Positions 36,201-40,547 of a DNA stretch of 46,295 bases are shown one piece after another. The stretch is from the NCBI GenBank assembly GCA_020723385.1, contig DYIZ01000034.1, forward strand, positions 1-46,295, read 5' to 3'. The notes under the pieces are model-generated. The model saw only the letters and a program-made list of their open reading frames with translations. It ran no database searches and was not told the DNA's origin. Every line of letters starts with the position of its first letter. The stretch's first letter is position 1. Source of the stretch: Candidatus Aquidulcis sp. (GTDB taxonomy: Bacteria > Chloroflexota > Anaerolineae > Anaerolineales > UBA4823). The position numbers and the translations under genes are program-made.

Positions 36201-37361
36201 GAAGACAACGAAGCGCCCGTTAGCGGAAATGGATGGCGCTCCATCTATTTCCGCGCCAGCTTCGATACCGTCTGATGAGATAGATACCCGGGTGGTAGTT
36301 CCGAGAACCTGGTCACGAACAAAGGCATCTGCAACGTTATTGGTGTCGCTGATGACCAGGTTGCTGGCCAACGAGACGAAGGCTATGTAGCGCCCATCGG
36401 CAGAAATGTCTGCCCCGCCAGAATAGTCGTCAGCCTGCGAGCCATCGTTGGCAACCGAGACACGGGTGGTCTCTCCCGTCAGCAGATCGTGAACGAAGAT
36501 GTCGGTATTATCGTTAGTATCCCCGCTCACCAGGGTGTTGGCCTCGGATTCGAAGACAACGTAGCGCCCGCTGGACGAAATTGCCGGAGCAGCAGAAACC
36601 ATGTTCCCTTGAGTTCCTTCAGTCGAGACGGAAACCAGGTTCATTTCGCCGGTTGATCGGTCATAAACGAAAATATCATCGTATTCGTTGGTATCCCCGC
36701 TGACCAGGTTATCAGCTGCCGATTCGAAGGCAATATAGCGCCCGCTGGATGAGATCGAAGGATTGTGTGATGCCCCGTTGGCTGTGCCTTGCCCGCCCAG
36801 GGGAACTGACACCAGGGTGATTTCCCCATTCGGTAAATCCTTCACGTACACGTTGTCGCCCGAAACAAATGCCACGAACCGTCCATCGGGAGTTATATCC
36901 GCCTCGCCAGATGTGCTGTCTGAAATGATGACAGTTTCACTGATCACGAGGCTGCGGACAAAAACGTCATCGTCATAGCCATCGCCAAGCGCCAGGTTAC
37001 TGGCATTGGATGTGAAGGCCACAAAATCTGCATACGCCGATACCACCGGCGCGCTCGACCAATGGTTGGCCTGCTCGCCGCCGGTTGCCACCGAGACCAG
37101 GGTCGTGGGATCGAGGAATGTCTGCTGATGCAGCTCCGTCGAGAGAATGACATCAGCCGACGCCGGCTCCACCACCGCATCCAGCTGTGAAACGCTGCCT
37201 GCTTCCACAGCGCTGGCTTGTTCGGCCGCACTGGCTGTCGAGGTAGAACCTCCCAGGTTCGGCATGAGCATGACCAAAATGACTACTACATTGATTGCCT
37301 TTTCAGAAAAGTATCGGAATGCAGAACGAAGGTGCGTTGGTGAAATGCGATGAGTGTACAA
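20280..37361 (-). CDS. Giant secreted RHS/YD-repeat protein (5693 residues), polymorphic-toxin-like
   Basis: In order: signal helix (about 22-38); seven-bladed TolB/WD-like propeller (about 85-470); pre-peptidase C-terminal-like domain (468-610); PA14 (610-745); invasin-type Ig (750-855); second PA14 (858-1010); second Ig (1015-1120); three long Gly-rich passes of a beta-solenoid-like repeat (about 1240-2225); NEW3/FN3-like domains; DUF6531-type RHS entry (about 2820); YD repeats with nine 'TRTYYD.LGR…VQNLTGW' units; ten 82-residue cysteine repeats (about 4225-5050); a return to YD repeats; the RHS core 'ARYYQPGVGRF…DPSG' (about 5325-5365); then a variable 330-residue tip. RHS shells encapsulate and release C-terminal toxins (established). 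The tip is not recognised. It is read against the neighbouring operons and looks like an acquired cargo gene. Confidence 0.9.
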   Translation of the reverse strand: MYTHRISPTHLRSAFRYFSEKAINVVVILVMLMPNLGGSTSTASAAEQASAVEAGSVSQLDAVVEPASADVILSTELHQQTFLDPTTLVSVATGGEQANHWSSAPVVSAYADFVAFTSNASNLALGDGYDDDVFVRSLVISETVIISDSTSGEADITPDGRFVAFVSGDNVYVKDLPNGEITLVSVPLGGQGTANGASHNPSISSSGRYIAFESAADNLVSGDTNEYDDIFVYDRSTGEMNLVSVSTEGTQGNMVSAAPAISSSGRYVVFESEANTLVSGDTNDNTDIFVHDLLTGETTRVSVANDGSQADDYSGGADISADGRYIAFVSLASNLVISDTNNVADAFVRDQVLGTTTRVSISSDGIEAGAEIDGAPSISANGRFVVFASEADNLVPDDTNGFEDIFVYDLLLETTTRVSLAANGAEAEDYSSIPVISSDGRYVVFQSAASNLVMNDINGYTDIFVRDRGEGEAPAPNDDLDAAISIETIPFSSTVSTFDATTAADDPAINCGAPDPTEQSHSAWYRFQVGSSQMVRISTYGSNYDTVLAIFTGERGELVQTACADNGLGEQSSIILAAEAGTTYWIEAVQYGDGGGGELRLSVSQAIGGLRGEYFANPTLEAPVSSTNDYQVVDFDWQGRSPLPGELGIDFFSARWTGQMEAEYNETYTLYTLSNDGVRLWLDDQLLIDDWNIHESTWNSATIDLEAGQKYDLRLEYFDDEGDAVIRLEWDSPSTPRQVIPEIRLSYPDLSGSTIEVDPASLAADGVANAAVTVRLADGLGTPISGRPVSIQVSGSQNIVNGIPVGDDEWVSLNRTAPDGSTTATLSSILAETKQIIVQSGQYLVDATVAVTFTNPTIAGLHGEYFNNRFLTPSAELIRYDSTVNFNWGQYTPAPEITSPNFSTRWSGRLEAPASELYTFYLTYDDGIRFWIDGQLLIDDWNINPVQYDESIAYYVPKTATASISLEGGRKYDIRLEYFEYDDPIITRKSARVSLEWESASISKVVIPVEYLSYLDVGGSTVEAAPLSLSANGVMSATIMVSAANSSGMPIVNAPVYIQVSGAGNLIGGEPVTDERSLYIGNTGSDGIVTAGLASTISGSKTVRAYVDGMAVSDSITVTFNPVVANQLLILRAGETATPGSTPGKTGTPEEVFIDEPASFTIQAVDDNWNIDTSFTGTVNITSTDPSATLPVSVTLVNGQALVAATWRTSALQTLSVNLMGVPDMAASESIDVLDQLVVGNGQTITVDDARYAITEMASVGSINLPYDQSVVILPGQEVLIAVLSGANIGTFETAFVETVTANELILCAPLANSYDGTHDKVMVQHIRHFPDVIIQDGGKITAHPWDGHLGGIVAFRAMNLTIETGGEIDVSGLGLSSQDSRYGGHGGYSSSGIAGYGLARTPVTLGGSGDPAIHGGGAIIIEIAGILDLSGSLRANGGTGSSSGAGGSIWVETDQLIGNGDIQANGGESCGSGSYCASGSGGRVALYTAETSYYGTWSAAAGDQATRFGGPGTIYVENTSTGYNELIINNHDQPGKQAILTDPAATIWPFDKITLIHNGDLELHDPQDTLQLDAVVGDRTARIFAHGTIAAPSFTDLVDFGLYIYADGMLSMASDVTVRGQGLTVYGTLDGINNLIISDETGQNSIVRLAATGHSSGQLPGVYRFDTVTVYTAQRLELESNLDTGSGVTLLAENIAVDPLGKITADGLGYNHANPGPGAGTNVESLSGGGGHGGFGGGAGGGQAYGSVLEPVTPGSAGASNDLEVGGAGGGAIKIVVTGTLRLDGLLSANGLEIEGGGGAGGSLWVIAQTIYGTGVINANGGNGFNQYFDGSGAGGRIAVYFNDGSLDVSLEAAGGADGDSGGAGTIYVEHAGVHRLIVDNQDRDGPPAAITDPEATVWAFDQIELLNQGNLELMDSDDSILLTADNMQGDGTGQLYFIQNFEYTLAELQGFGFYVAEGATLTLPAEFTVRGTRLTVYGTLAGASDLTLAAFDDVNSQVRLSAAGQSARQEPAAYVFNSILIEAGQTLELAGNPLNGNGVSLFANEITVAGHLSADEMGFTPENNGAGAATAYEGGGGHGGAGGGTGGGIAYGIPETPTTLGSAGFSTSSGNGGGAMYLAITSTLDIPGGGLVSTNGSSATAFAHGGSAGGSIWITATMVTGAGSIWATGGTGVSAGSGGGGRIAIYADQIDPRLTYNVAGGAGDEPGGRGTLYLEGITIGYGFVATMTPISSTLSMGGAAEYTIHVENIGWLPDILTFTVAGPEASWITVTPETVSLPAGGSEDIVLTITPPGCQDEGTLPFTVTVHSTYSIQGETLAGELSLVDEPQILISSPQAGITSGSRSVLFRWQTLPEALGSLRLYPLGQPDQTQIYTTSITGTHTVLVENLTRDVTYVWQAEATSACGVAASPAYTFTVGSGIVFDERSYDFAIDRDYNQVVTMTVRNEDTISHTLKAIVQNPYPDLVVNFVGSGSSDEIIVLEAGQEASLQLALHAQDAELKSYDLTAVITADEGEAMPIIDTAPVHVSVVFSGDFTVEEIDVNPVTGVRTYRVTNNGSPITDLKIRAIDPTTGLPANIQISPIVNHANLQTGESLTIQTLPAYGEGDLGMGNLSIPYDLDFAGGGSRQTLSSNLQCGGDIYAVTRQNVCMAFQANDWYCTNRPDISVPIFTPAFIKPELVKSADLAMQLRVSRNVLPHNIEIRFNGYLLGSLRVTNAWDWSDYWWSIVPATLRSGQVGMVEQDVNIWTTHLNPGHYAVSTGFELGLGMEAVTVYVCARSQEEAEQIADDTYDFEPLDESGSCPGAPVRDESVQNGCDTSECGAAYPGTQVRDGGPINTRTGGVDYSATDLSFPTSAGTLAFRHWYASTATETYTGTLGYGWTHNLDTRLYLPGHPPAGVQIPEYPEQIEGVLGIRGIVWLKTHSTNLYMFYANLDGSFTPYPGVGGTLYQQSDGYVYTDDGQNVYTFDDQGLLSQWTDAQGHALHYSYTSAGLLERVSDDTGVRYLELHYNPVGQIVMVNDHAERQVSFDYSPATGDLVSAVDVLGQTWTYEYDPAHPHLLATVRDPRGYIVEHNEYDSQGRVVEQTNGEGETVVALDYTDSGNFRAVTGGMTVNSVQTTVADGVGNSETHYYDIRNTLSRQTDGISAGSRSYDWNFRPDALTDAYNHTTSLAWSEDGANLLNVTDAEGNQTSMVYDDLDNLILSTDALGHTTTYAYSGTLLTRITDSLGASAIYTYTSVADWPQPAGLLKAVRDPSGRVTQYGYDRFGQRVAVTDTLGLTTHYFYDELGRLVTVTDPLGRANWMCYNAAGRTIRSVANASGDGLKPQTDPCDAEHYIPTGAVGYDLVTSVIYDIAGNAIATIDIFGRITRTYFDRTNRPVAVVQNLTGWAIDNPYLPPTHLRTATQNLVIQTVYDDAGKVIATIDTTGRITRIYYDAQNRPEYVAQNLTNWGITEDEPPPSNLRTIDQNMITRTIYDKNGNVIATVDAGGRVTRTYYDILNRQEYVTQNLVVRDGLGEPLPVEEAVTRTSPPIYQSSYPNENITSRTIYDANGNAFATVDPAGRINRTYFDTLGRGEYTVQNLTGWEITADEPPTPDLRTVDENLTSQTVYDKAGVAIATIDPAGRVTRTYYDDYGRPYLTVQNLVVLGLDGEPLPNLDAIKKKTPPDYNPAHPDRNLHNETVYDNDDGRAIASIDNSGRVTRTYYDSLGRAYLVVRNLRGQEITDETPPPFNPDFPDRNIRSETIFDGYGRTIASVDAFGRVTRTYFDELGRSWVVVRNLTGQDVQQDTPPAYDPAYPDRNIRTETIYGKGGQAIASVDALGRITRTYTDGLGRAWLTVRNLTGWDVQNETPPSFNPDHPDQNVRSETIYNLAGQAIANVDPIGRVTRTYYDGLGRPWLLVENLTGWAVQNDTPPAYDPTRTDQNLRSETEYDSASQRISAKDANGVVTCFEYDEVGRLTAVVENCIPGTPAGTDANVRTEYTYDVSGNRLAVISSQLPIISEQYSVISYQYDELGRLAAETDALSHIWKYNYDAAGQQASKMDANGFTTYFVYDKLGRLVETDYPDPDADVSFAYNGLGWRTVMTDGVGITRWDYDLVGRPVTITDPFTGTVGYTYNAIGNRTALIYPTGEVITYTFDALNRLTVVGSLSSLIITYTYDAAGQLLTETRANGVTTAYTYDGAGRVTSIEHATAYELLSSFEYAYDAVGNRTAVTETVLQPDTGQVALVRDPYGAPKAGLTVYAFNESSYTGYSGVTDSAGRVSFDLPDGAYRFRADKNGTQFWSGAANHCMVPGCGHVDITVTNPITVTALDTNGNPAAGLAVYAFTGTTYTGKQGVTDANGQVSFTLLQGEYRFRADRNGTQFWSGITDHCTIPGCAGAAITVTIPISVVVLDTGGNPAGGLSVYAFDGETYAGFHEITDASGQAVFTLPQGNYRFRVDKNGTQFWSGSSNHCTLPGCESASVTVTIPVVVTVLDTDGIPQSGLAVYTFDGSTYTNYNKVTDANGQAIFTLPQGNYRFRTDKNGTQFWSDTQNHCTLPGCTATSVTVTIPVVVTVLDTDGNPQAGLSVYAFDSATYTNYNKTTDANGQATFILPTGSYRFRADKNGTQFWSGTSNHCTIPGCTTTSVAVTGALSVTVVDNYGVLQPGLSVYVYDGTTYTGFTGVTNAEGQVSFTLPQGSYRFRADKAGTQFWSGAANHCTIPGCTSAAITVTASVLVTVLDTNGSPAAGLSVYAFNGATYTGYTKTTDANGQASFILPQGSYRFRADKNGVQFWSGSSNHCTIPGCASASVTVTIPVVVTVLDTDGNPAAGLTVYAFNGAAYSGYYKTTDASGQATFTLPQADYRFRADKNGVQFWSGTVNHCTIPGCESASVTVTVPVVVTVLDTDGTPQSGLTVYAFDGTTYTGYYKTTNVSGQATFTLPQGSYRFRADKNGTQFWSDTQNHCTLPGCTAANVTVTIPVIVTILNTNNTPQAGLPVYAFNGSTYTGYNKTTNADGQATFTLPLGNYRFRADKSGGQYWSGSQNHCAIPGCTTAAISVAATGGFDGGSKGIFYSTVPLAETVSAPANWAISTRLAARDPLAALPTLPGWSKLNLPDLTTIRLSDHQTTTTIAYTYDHLYRLKAADYSSGLYFHYTYDSMGNRLTASDPGHTTLYQYDAANRLVSAGHGVTYSWDDNGNLLSDSVNAYSYDHANRLTVVSGQLAVGYGYNGEGDRLRQTVNGTETRYTLDLNTGLIQVLSDGENMYLYGRRRISETGIVGKEYYLSDALGSVRQLADSDGTVTLAKSYNPYGETLDNTGNGATSYGYTGEWTDGTGMVYLRARYYQPGVGRFVQKDPSGIENNLYLYGSANPVVNTDPSGMFSPEEIARSFRKPSFSDLLDYIGTYPTDYIGTHEARHPRHPIWGLIAALLDATPGDRLKFHRININLAVIPQLDQVDEVILDYDPNKNEIVMDKYANISYLLDNIAHTLWRDNSPTHYWLEGQSGLKGLYIDGADRIDLPDFRSVILPDGGRLWWIIQKLLRFESRCGLGFNVSTLVDRWGNIYISGQVGLGFGISLPVYSEGYVTSDAYGAIYRGTNSLIADSNTMISSIQYLSFGGDFFIGVGGVGATSTIWWSRENGSAVVLVSVGGGLSASVDLSYTRYTGDTRPELGWNYLIDALLGLDPSIKATFRGDLEQKAASLTGGMP
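22215..24690 (-). repeat. Ten tandem 82-residue repeats with NHCxxPGC motif
   Basis: Ten in-frame units of about 246 bp. Each encodes 'VTVLDT(D/N)G.P..GL.VYAF', 'TDA.GQ..F.LP.G.YRFRADKNG.QFWSG' and 'NHC(T)(I/L)PGC'. The first part resembles carboxypeptidase-regulatory/CnaB-type beta-sandwiches. Two Cys and a His recur in every unit (one unit has 'ITDHC'), suggesting a disulfide or metal site. DNA copies differ mainly at synonymous positions by eye. The block interrupts the YD repeats. Confidence 0.85.
25540..27310 (-). repeat. Nine long YD-repeat units
   Basis: Nine in-frame units of about 64-72 residues within the RHS gene: 'NVRSETIYD..G.AIA.VD..GRVTRTYYD.LGR..L.V.NLTGW'. Two units (the 'LVVRDG' and 'LVVLGL' versions) carry an extra ~10-residue insertion before the proline-rich 'PP.YNP' segment. 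They represent local tandem expansion of the RHS shell. Confidence 0.85.
30690..33650 (-). repeat. Three Gly-rich repeat passes in the RHS protein
   Basis: Three long units, each running from 'AI(L/T)DP…WPFD.I.L…GNLEL' through 'TVRG..LTVYGTL.G…L' to 'GGGGHGG.GGG.G…GGGAI.I…G.L..NG…GGSIW…GGR(I/V)A(V/L)Y'. The spacing suggests stacked beta-solenoid coils in a filamentous extracellular stalk. Confidence 0.75.
35960..37110 (-). repeat. Seven propeller-blade repeats in the RHS N-terminus
   Basis: Seven units of about 45-65 residues: 'S.DGRY(I/V)(A/V)F.S.A.NLV..DTN…DIFV.D…TTRVSV…G'. This is a complete seven-blade TolB/WD40-type propeller, so this part is structurally whole. Confidence 0.85.
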
Positions 37362-37810
37362 GGTAGCCCTCCAGGATCGATTGTGCTTGATGGATGACAG
37401 TTAATAGCAAAAGCAGGCTCTTCAGCGCCCCAAAAGTAATTGGGAATCAGGCGCATGAAACCTGAATAATCTTCGTTGTCAATGATCGGCAGCAACGTCA
37501 ATTGTCAATACAAAAACGAGAGACCTACCATTAAGGAAAAACGCCCCACATTCCTTGAATCCAATCTTCCACCCAATACTGGTAACTATCGAGTATGTTT
37601 CGGGGCAAGATAAAACCCTGCGCCGAAAACAACCCTTGCGCAAGCGTTGATAATTTCGTTATCAGCAAAATAGTCAGTTCAATGAACCTGCCCTTTGGGA
37701 ATTACCCCATACCGATACAGATTCTAATCCATGACGGTTAAAGGTACAAGGTTTGTTCCACGAACAAGTGTAGTTTGCATTTTATGGTTCAAATAAGGCG
37801 GCCGGGCTTC

Positions 37811-37855
37811 GCTTAAAGGACGCGTGCGGGATACAAGCCATTTGGTTCCTACCAT
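37811..37855 (+). promoter_or_regulatory. Transfer-operon box, copy 3 (degenerate)
   Basis: GCTTAAAGGACGCGTGCGGG (37811-37830) matches copy 1 exactly in its left half, but the right half is ATACAAGCCATTT rather than ATACCCCCCTTT. A TACCAT lies at 37850, with spacing 3 bp shorter than in the other copies. Downstream only a 12-codon ORF with a good ribosome site (ATG 37879) is present. It may be a decayed promoter left from a lost operon. Confidence 0.6.
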
Positions 37856-37878
37856 AAGCTCAATCTTGAAAAAGGAAC

Positions 37879-37917
37879 ATGTTTCATTTTGCATCTCCAA
37901 TAACATTATCGGGTTGA
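37879..37917 (+). CDS. 12-codon ORF behind box copy 3, doubtful
   Basis: AAAAAGGAAC directly before ATG, then MFHFASPITLSG and TGA. This could be a leader peptide or the remnant of a truncated gene. There is no support beyond the start signals. Confidence 0.2.
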   Translation: MFHFASPITLSG

Positions 37918-37989
37918 CCACCTTGTTTTTTTCGCCTTATAAGCCTTGTCTATCACATGTGTCATTGGTTCAAACAAGAGAGTCGAACC

Positions 37990-38037
37990 TTGCTAAAGGA
38001 CGCGCGGGGGATACCCCCCTTTGAAACTTGGTAAGAT
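37990..38037 (+). promoter_or_regulatory. Transfer-operon box, copy 4, with -10
   Basis: GCTAAAGGACGCG (37992-38004), GGGGGATACCCCCCTTT (to 38022), 9 nt, TAAGAT (38032-38037). The ATG of the second transfer operon is 47 bp further on. It has the same geometry as copies 1 and 2. Confidence 0.72.
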
Positions 38038-38084
38038 GGTTTTAGATATTCACAACCCAATCATTTTCGTTCACTCACCTGCCT

Positions 38085-38906
38085 ATGCCACGCTCAGGAA
38101 CACTCGGAACCCCCGATCCCTATCGCTTCTTCGGAACCTTCGCCGGACTGCCCTTCTGGCCGGGCGGCTTGACGCTGATGGCAGCTGCGCCGGGGGTTGG
38201 CAAGACGAGCTGGCTCCTGCGCATCGTTGCGGAGGCGGCTGCGGCAGGTGTGCCCTCGGCCCTGGGCTGCTACGAGCATACCCCCGAGGAACTGAAGTTC
38301 CGCCTGAGACTCCAGGCAGAAGCAGCCGTGGGCGGCCCGCACACCGAAGCTGAACCGATGGATGTCGAGAGAAGCCTGGCGCGCAGCAGCGAAGCGGCCC
38401 TGGAAGCCCTCTCCGACCAGGAACACACCGTGCGCGCCGTCGAAGAAATCCTGGTGCAAGACTACGGTTTTCCCGTTCACGGCCCGGCGGTGGTCGCCAT
38501 GGACTACCTGAGCCGCATCCCGGTAGTGGGACTGACGGGGATGCTCCCCGAAGACAAACGCGCTGGTGAAGCGGCGTCCATGCTGCGCGCGCTGGCCCGC
38601 AAGCACGGTTGGGCGTTGATCGCGGCAGCGGCTTTGAGGGCTGAGACGTTCTCATTGGACGATCCCGATCTGGCCGCCCTCCTGGGCGACGAGCGTGTGC
38701 CCTACGAAGCCGATCGGGTGCTCCTGGTGAGCCGCGCCGGGCTGGTTGCACCCTGTGGCTGCGTCGCACTGGGAGTTCGAACGCTCAAAGACCGCACCGG
38801 GCGAGCACGCGCCTGGCAGCTGGCCTTTTGGGGTGAGCGTTTCTATCCCGCGCTTGAAGACGAGGCCGCTCACTACCAGCACGACATCACAGGAGGTCAG
38901 GTATGA
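38085..38906 (+). CDS. RecA/DnaB-fold ATPase lacking the DnaB N-terminal domain
   Basis: 273 residues. Walker A 'AAAPGVGKTSW' (K40), a 'YEHTPEEL' segment equivalent to the 'LEM' sensor region of DnaB, and Walker B 'AVVAMDYLSRI'. It has no N-terminal helicase domain, unlike the full DnaB at 3736. It is the first gene after box copy 4 and is coupled (ATGA overlap) to a run of transfer-type membrane proteins. It may be a DNA motor or regulatory KaiC/DnaB-like ATPase for transfer rather than replication. The usual transfer ATPases (VirB4, VirD4) have a different architecture, so it is not simply one of those. Confidence 0.75.
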   Translation: MPRSGTLGTPDPYRFFGTFAGLPFWPGGLTLMAAAPGVGKTSWLLRIVAEAAAAGVPSALGCYEHTPEELKFRLRLQAEAAVGGPHTEAEPMDVERSLARSSEAALEALSDQEHTVRAVEEILVQDYGFPVHGPAVVAMDYLSRIPVVGLTGMLPEDKRAGEAASMLRALARKHGWALIAAAALRAETFSLDDPDLAALLGDERVPYEADRVLLVSRAGLVAPCGCVALGVRTLKDRTGRARAWQLAFWGERFYPALEDEAAHYQHDITGGQV

Positions 38907-39418
38907 CCGGGGCCGGAAACATCATTCTGGAATTCATGCGCCAGGCGTGGGTGGCGCTGGCTGCTGCGGTGATGATCTTCGCTGTGCTGGCGCTGCTTGC
39001 TCAGGTTTTGCGCGCTGCGGCAAGCAGCGTGGTCGGGTCCAGGCACTGGATGCAAGAATCGCTGGGCGCGATAACCGGCATCATGGGAGTGGCTCTATTT
39101 GGCTTCCTGGGTGTCCCAGTGATCGTGCGGGCGGCGAGCACCGCCATCAACTGGGGCTGCGGCGGGGCGCTGCCAGGGGGATTGCCGGGCCAGTCGGCGG
39201 CGGTGGTCGAGTTGGGGAGCATGGCGGCCGGATTGATCGGGGCGCTCGCTGCTATCCGCATCATCAAAGCGGTTTTCGTCTCGGTCGCCATGGCCTCAGT
39301 GGGCGGCAGCGCCTCGCTCTCAGGAGTGCTCCTGGAAGCAGGTGAAGCGGTGATCGGCATGGCGCTGGTCGGCGTGGCCGGCCCGGTAGCCATGCATTTT
39401 CTTGGAGTCTGTTCATAA
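38903..39418 (+). CDS. Small multi-pass membrane protein of the transfer operon
   Basis: 171 residues, ATG overlapping the previous stop, with AGGAGG 7 bp upstream. Hydrophobic helices at about 13-35, 58-80 and 105-160, Gly/Ala-rich throughout, with a loop 'NWGCGGALPGGLPG'. It resembles small VirB2- or holin-like channel proteins in size and composition, but no family is recognised. Together with the next two proteins it forms a membrane cluster. Confidence 0.6.
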   Translation: MTGAGNIILEFMRQAWVALAAAVMIFAVLALLAQVLRAAASSVVGSRHWMQESLGAITGIMGVALFGFLGVPVIVRAASTAINWGCGGALPGGLPGQSAAVVELGSMAAGLIGALAAIRIIKAVFVSVAMASVGGSASLSGVLLEAGEAVIGMALVGVAGPVAMHFLGVCS

Positions 39419-39437
39419 CCAAACGAAGGAGGATTCT

Positions 39438-39734
39438 ATGTTCGACCCAATCATGGAAAAACTGTTAGAAATCGCCAGCAGCGCCTGGACATTCCTGGCC
39501 GGGTTGCTCATCATCATCGCTTTGCTGGGTGCGCTGTATTACATCTTGCACGGGGCAGCCGGCGCTTCGATGGGCGGGCAGAAGATGGCCTCCACGGCTA
39601 TCCTGGGCGCGGTCGGGCTGGTGGTCATGGTGCTGATAGCATTCCTGCTCCTGCCGCAACTGGCGAACATACTCTACGAAGTGCAGCCCGCGCCGCCCTT
39701 CCAAGGCATGCTCTCGGCTACGCCCATTCCCTGA
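39438..39734 (+). CDS. VirB2/TrbC-like pilin or channel protein
   Basis: 98 residues from the ATG at 39438, with AGGAGG 6 bp upstream. A short amphipathic N-terminus is followed by two hydrophobic helices (about 14-36 and 48-74) separated by a short basic 'GGQKM' loop, the hairpin plan of VirB2-family pilins. Family knowledge: VirB2-type proteins form the extracellular pilus or membrane pore of conjugation machines. The next gene is PrgI/VirB3-like, which fits the standard B2-B3 order. Confidence 0.65.
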   Translation: MFDPIMEKLLEIASSAWTFLAGLLIIIALLGALYYILHGAAGASMGGQKMASTAILGAVGLVVMVLIAFLLLPQLANILYEVQPAPPFQGMLSATPIP

Positions 39735-39740
39735 GCCGCC

Positions 39741-40277
39741 ATGTTCGATAACCGTGACATCACCATCCTGGGGGCCGGGGCGCTGCTGGCAGTGCTGTGC
39801 CTGCTCCTGCCGCTGCCCTTCGTCGGCAAGATCGCGGCAGGGTTCGTGATCCTGGCGATATTTATGGCCCTGGCGCTTGTGCGCATGGGGCCGGACCGTA
39901 TCCCGCTGGAAGAGTGGCTGAAACGCCGTATTCGCTTTGCGCTCAGCGCCCGTAAGTTCACCTACCAGCGCACGCCGAAACCGGTCACCACGCCGCCTGT
40001 ACGCAAGACAACGACCAAGGTCATCTCGACCGCTGAACTGGCTGCGGCCCTGGCGCCTGCACCGGAAGCGGAGACGCCCACGGCTGAACCAGTTCAGGGG
40101 ACGCTGCCCTTCCCGGCAGCCAAAGACCCCTTCCCGCTGACCTTGACCGTCGAAGGGGTCGGGGTATACCGGCTCATGACCTTCTTCCTGATCGTTGTCG
40201 GGGCATATTTTGTCTTCTGGCTGGCGACGGGCGGGACGCAGGAAATGGTTCTGTTCGTCGAGCAGTTCAGGCGTTAG
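39741..40277 (+). CDS. PrgI/VirB3-like membrane protein
   Basis: 178 residues. Two close hydrophobic helices at about 8-46 are followed by 'RMGPDRIPLEEWLKRRIRF' and a basic 'RKFTYQRTP' segment, the signature end of PrgI-family proteins of Gram-positive-type conjugation systems. A Pro/Ala/Thr linker (about 80-135) then leads to one more helix near the C-terminus, an extension that the family usually lacks. In known systems a VirB4 ATPase follows; here a small protein and a TadB-like protein follow instead. Confidence 0.68.
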   Translation: MFDNRDITILGAGALLAVLCLLLPLPFVGKIAAGFVILAIFMALALVRMGPDRIPLEEWLKRRIRFALSARKFTYQRTPKPVTTPPVRKTTTKVISTAELAAALAPAPEAETPTAEPVQGTLPFPAAKDPFPLTLTVEGVGVYRLMTFFLIVVGAYFVFWLATGGTQEMVLFVEQFRR

Positions 40278-40283
40278 AAGGCG

Positions 40284-40547
40284 ATGACGCGTAACGAGCG
40301 CATCCTGCTGGACGCCTTGCAGCAGATTGCCAGCTACGGCCTGGACAGCCCGAACCGGCCTTTCGTGCGGGCATTTCATCGTGAGATCATCACCATTGCC
40401 AGGCAGGCGCTAAACCAAATCACCCCGGCAGGTTGGTCTGCCCTGGCCGGCAGAATCGGCGGCCAACACCGACAGATGAGTTTCGGCGATCTCTGCCCTG
40501 GATTTGCAGAGGAGTGCCAGCATAAAAAGACAGGAGGCTCATTATGA
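40284..40547 (+). CDS. 87-residue hypothetical protein
   Basis: A small soluble, mostly helical protein (MTRNERILLDALQQIASYG…) with two Cys near the C-terminus. It starts 7 bp after the PrgI-like gene, and its stop overlaps the next ATG, so it is probably translated as part of the operon. No family is recognised. Confidence 0.6.
   Translation: MTRNERILLDALQQIASYGLDSPNRPFVRAFHREIITIARQALNQITPAGWSALAGRIGGQHRQMSFGDLCPGFAEECQHKKTGGSL

Larger units (their letters stand above)
37362..38084. other. Gap of 0.7 kb between divergent transcripts
   Basis: It separates the minus-strand RHS gene from the plus-strand second transfer operon. It holds box copies 3 (degenerate) and 4, with the RHS promoter presumably near 37400-37520, where several TTGAC(A/G) words occur on the minus strand. 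The stretch 37520-37730 shows nothing I can interpret. Confidence 0.6.

Noticed and set aside
37286-37501. Minus-strand ORF overlapping the start of the RHS gene
   Set aside because: It overlaps the signal peptide coding region in another frame and has no recognisable content.
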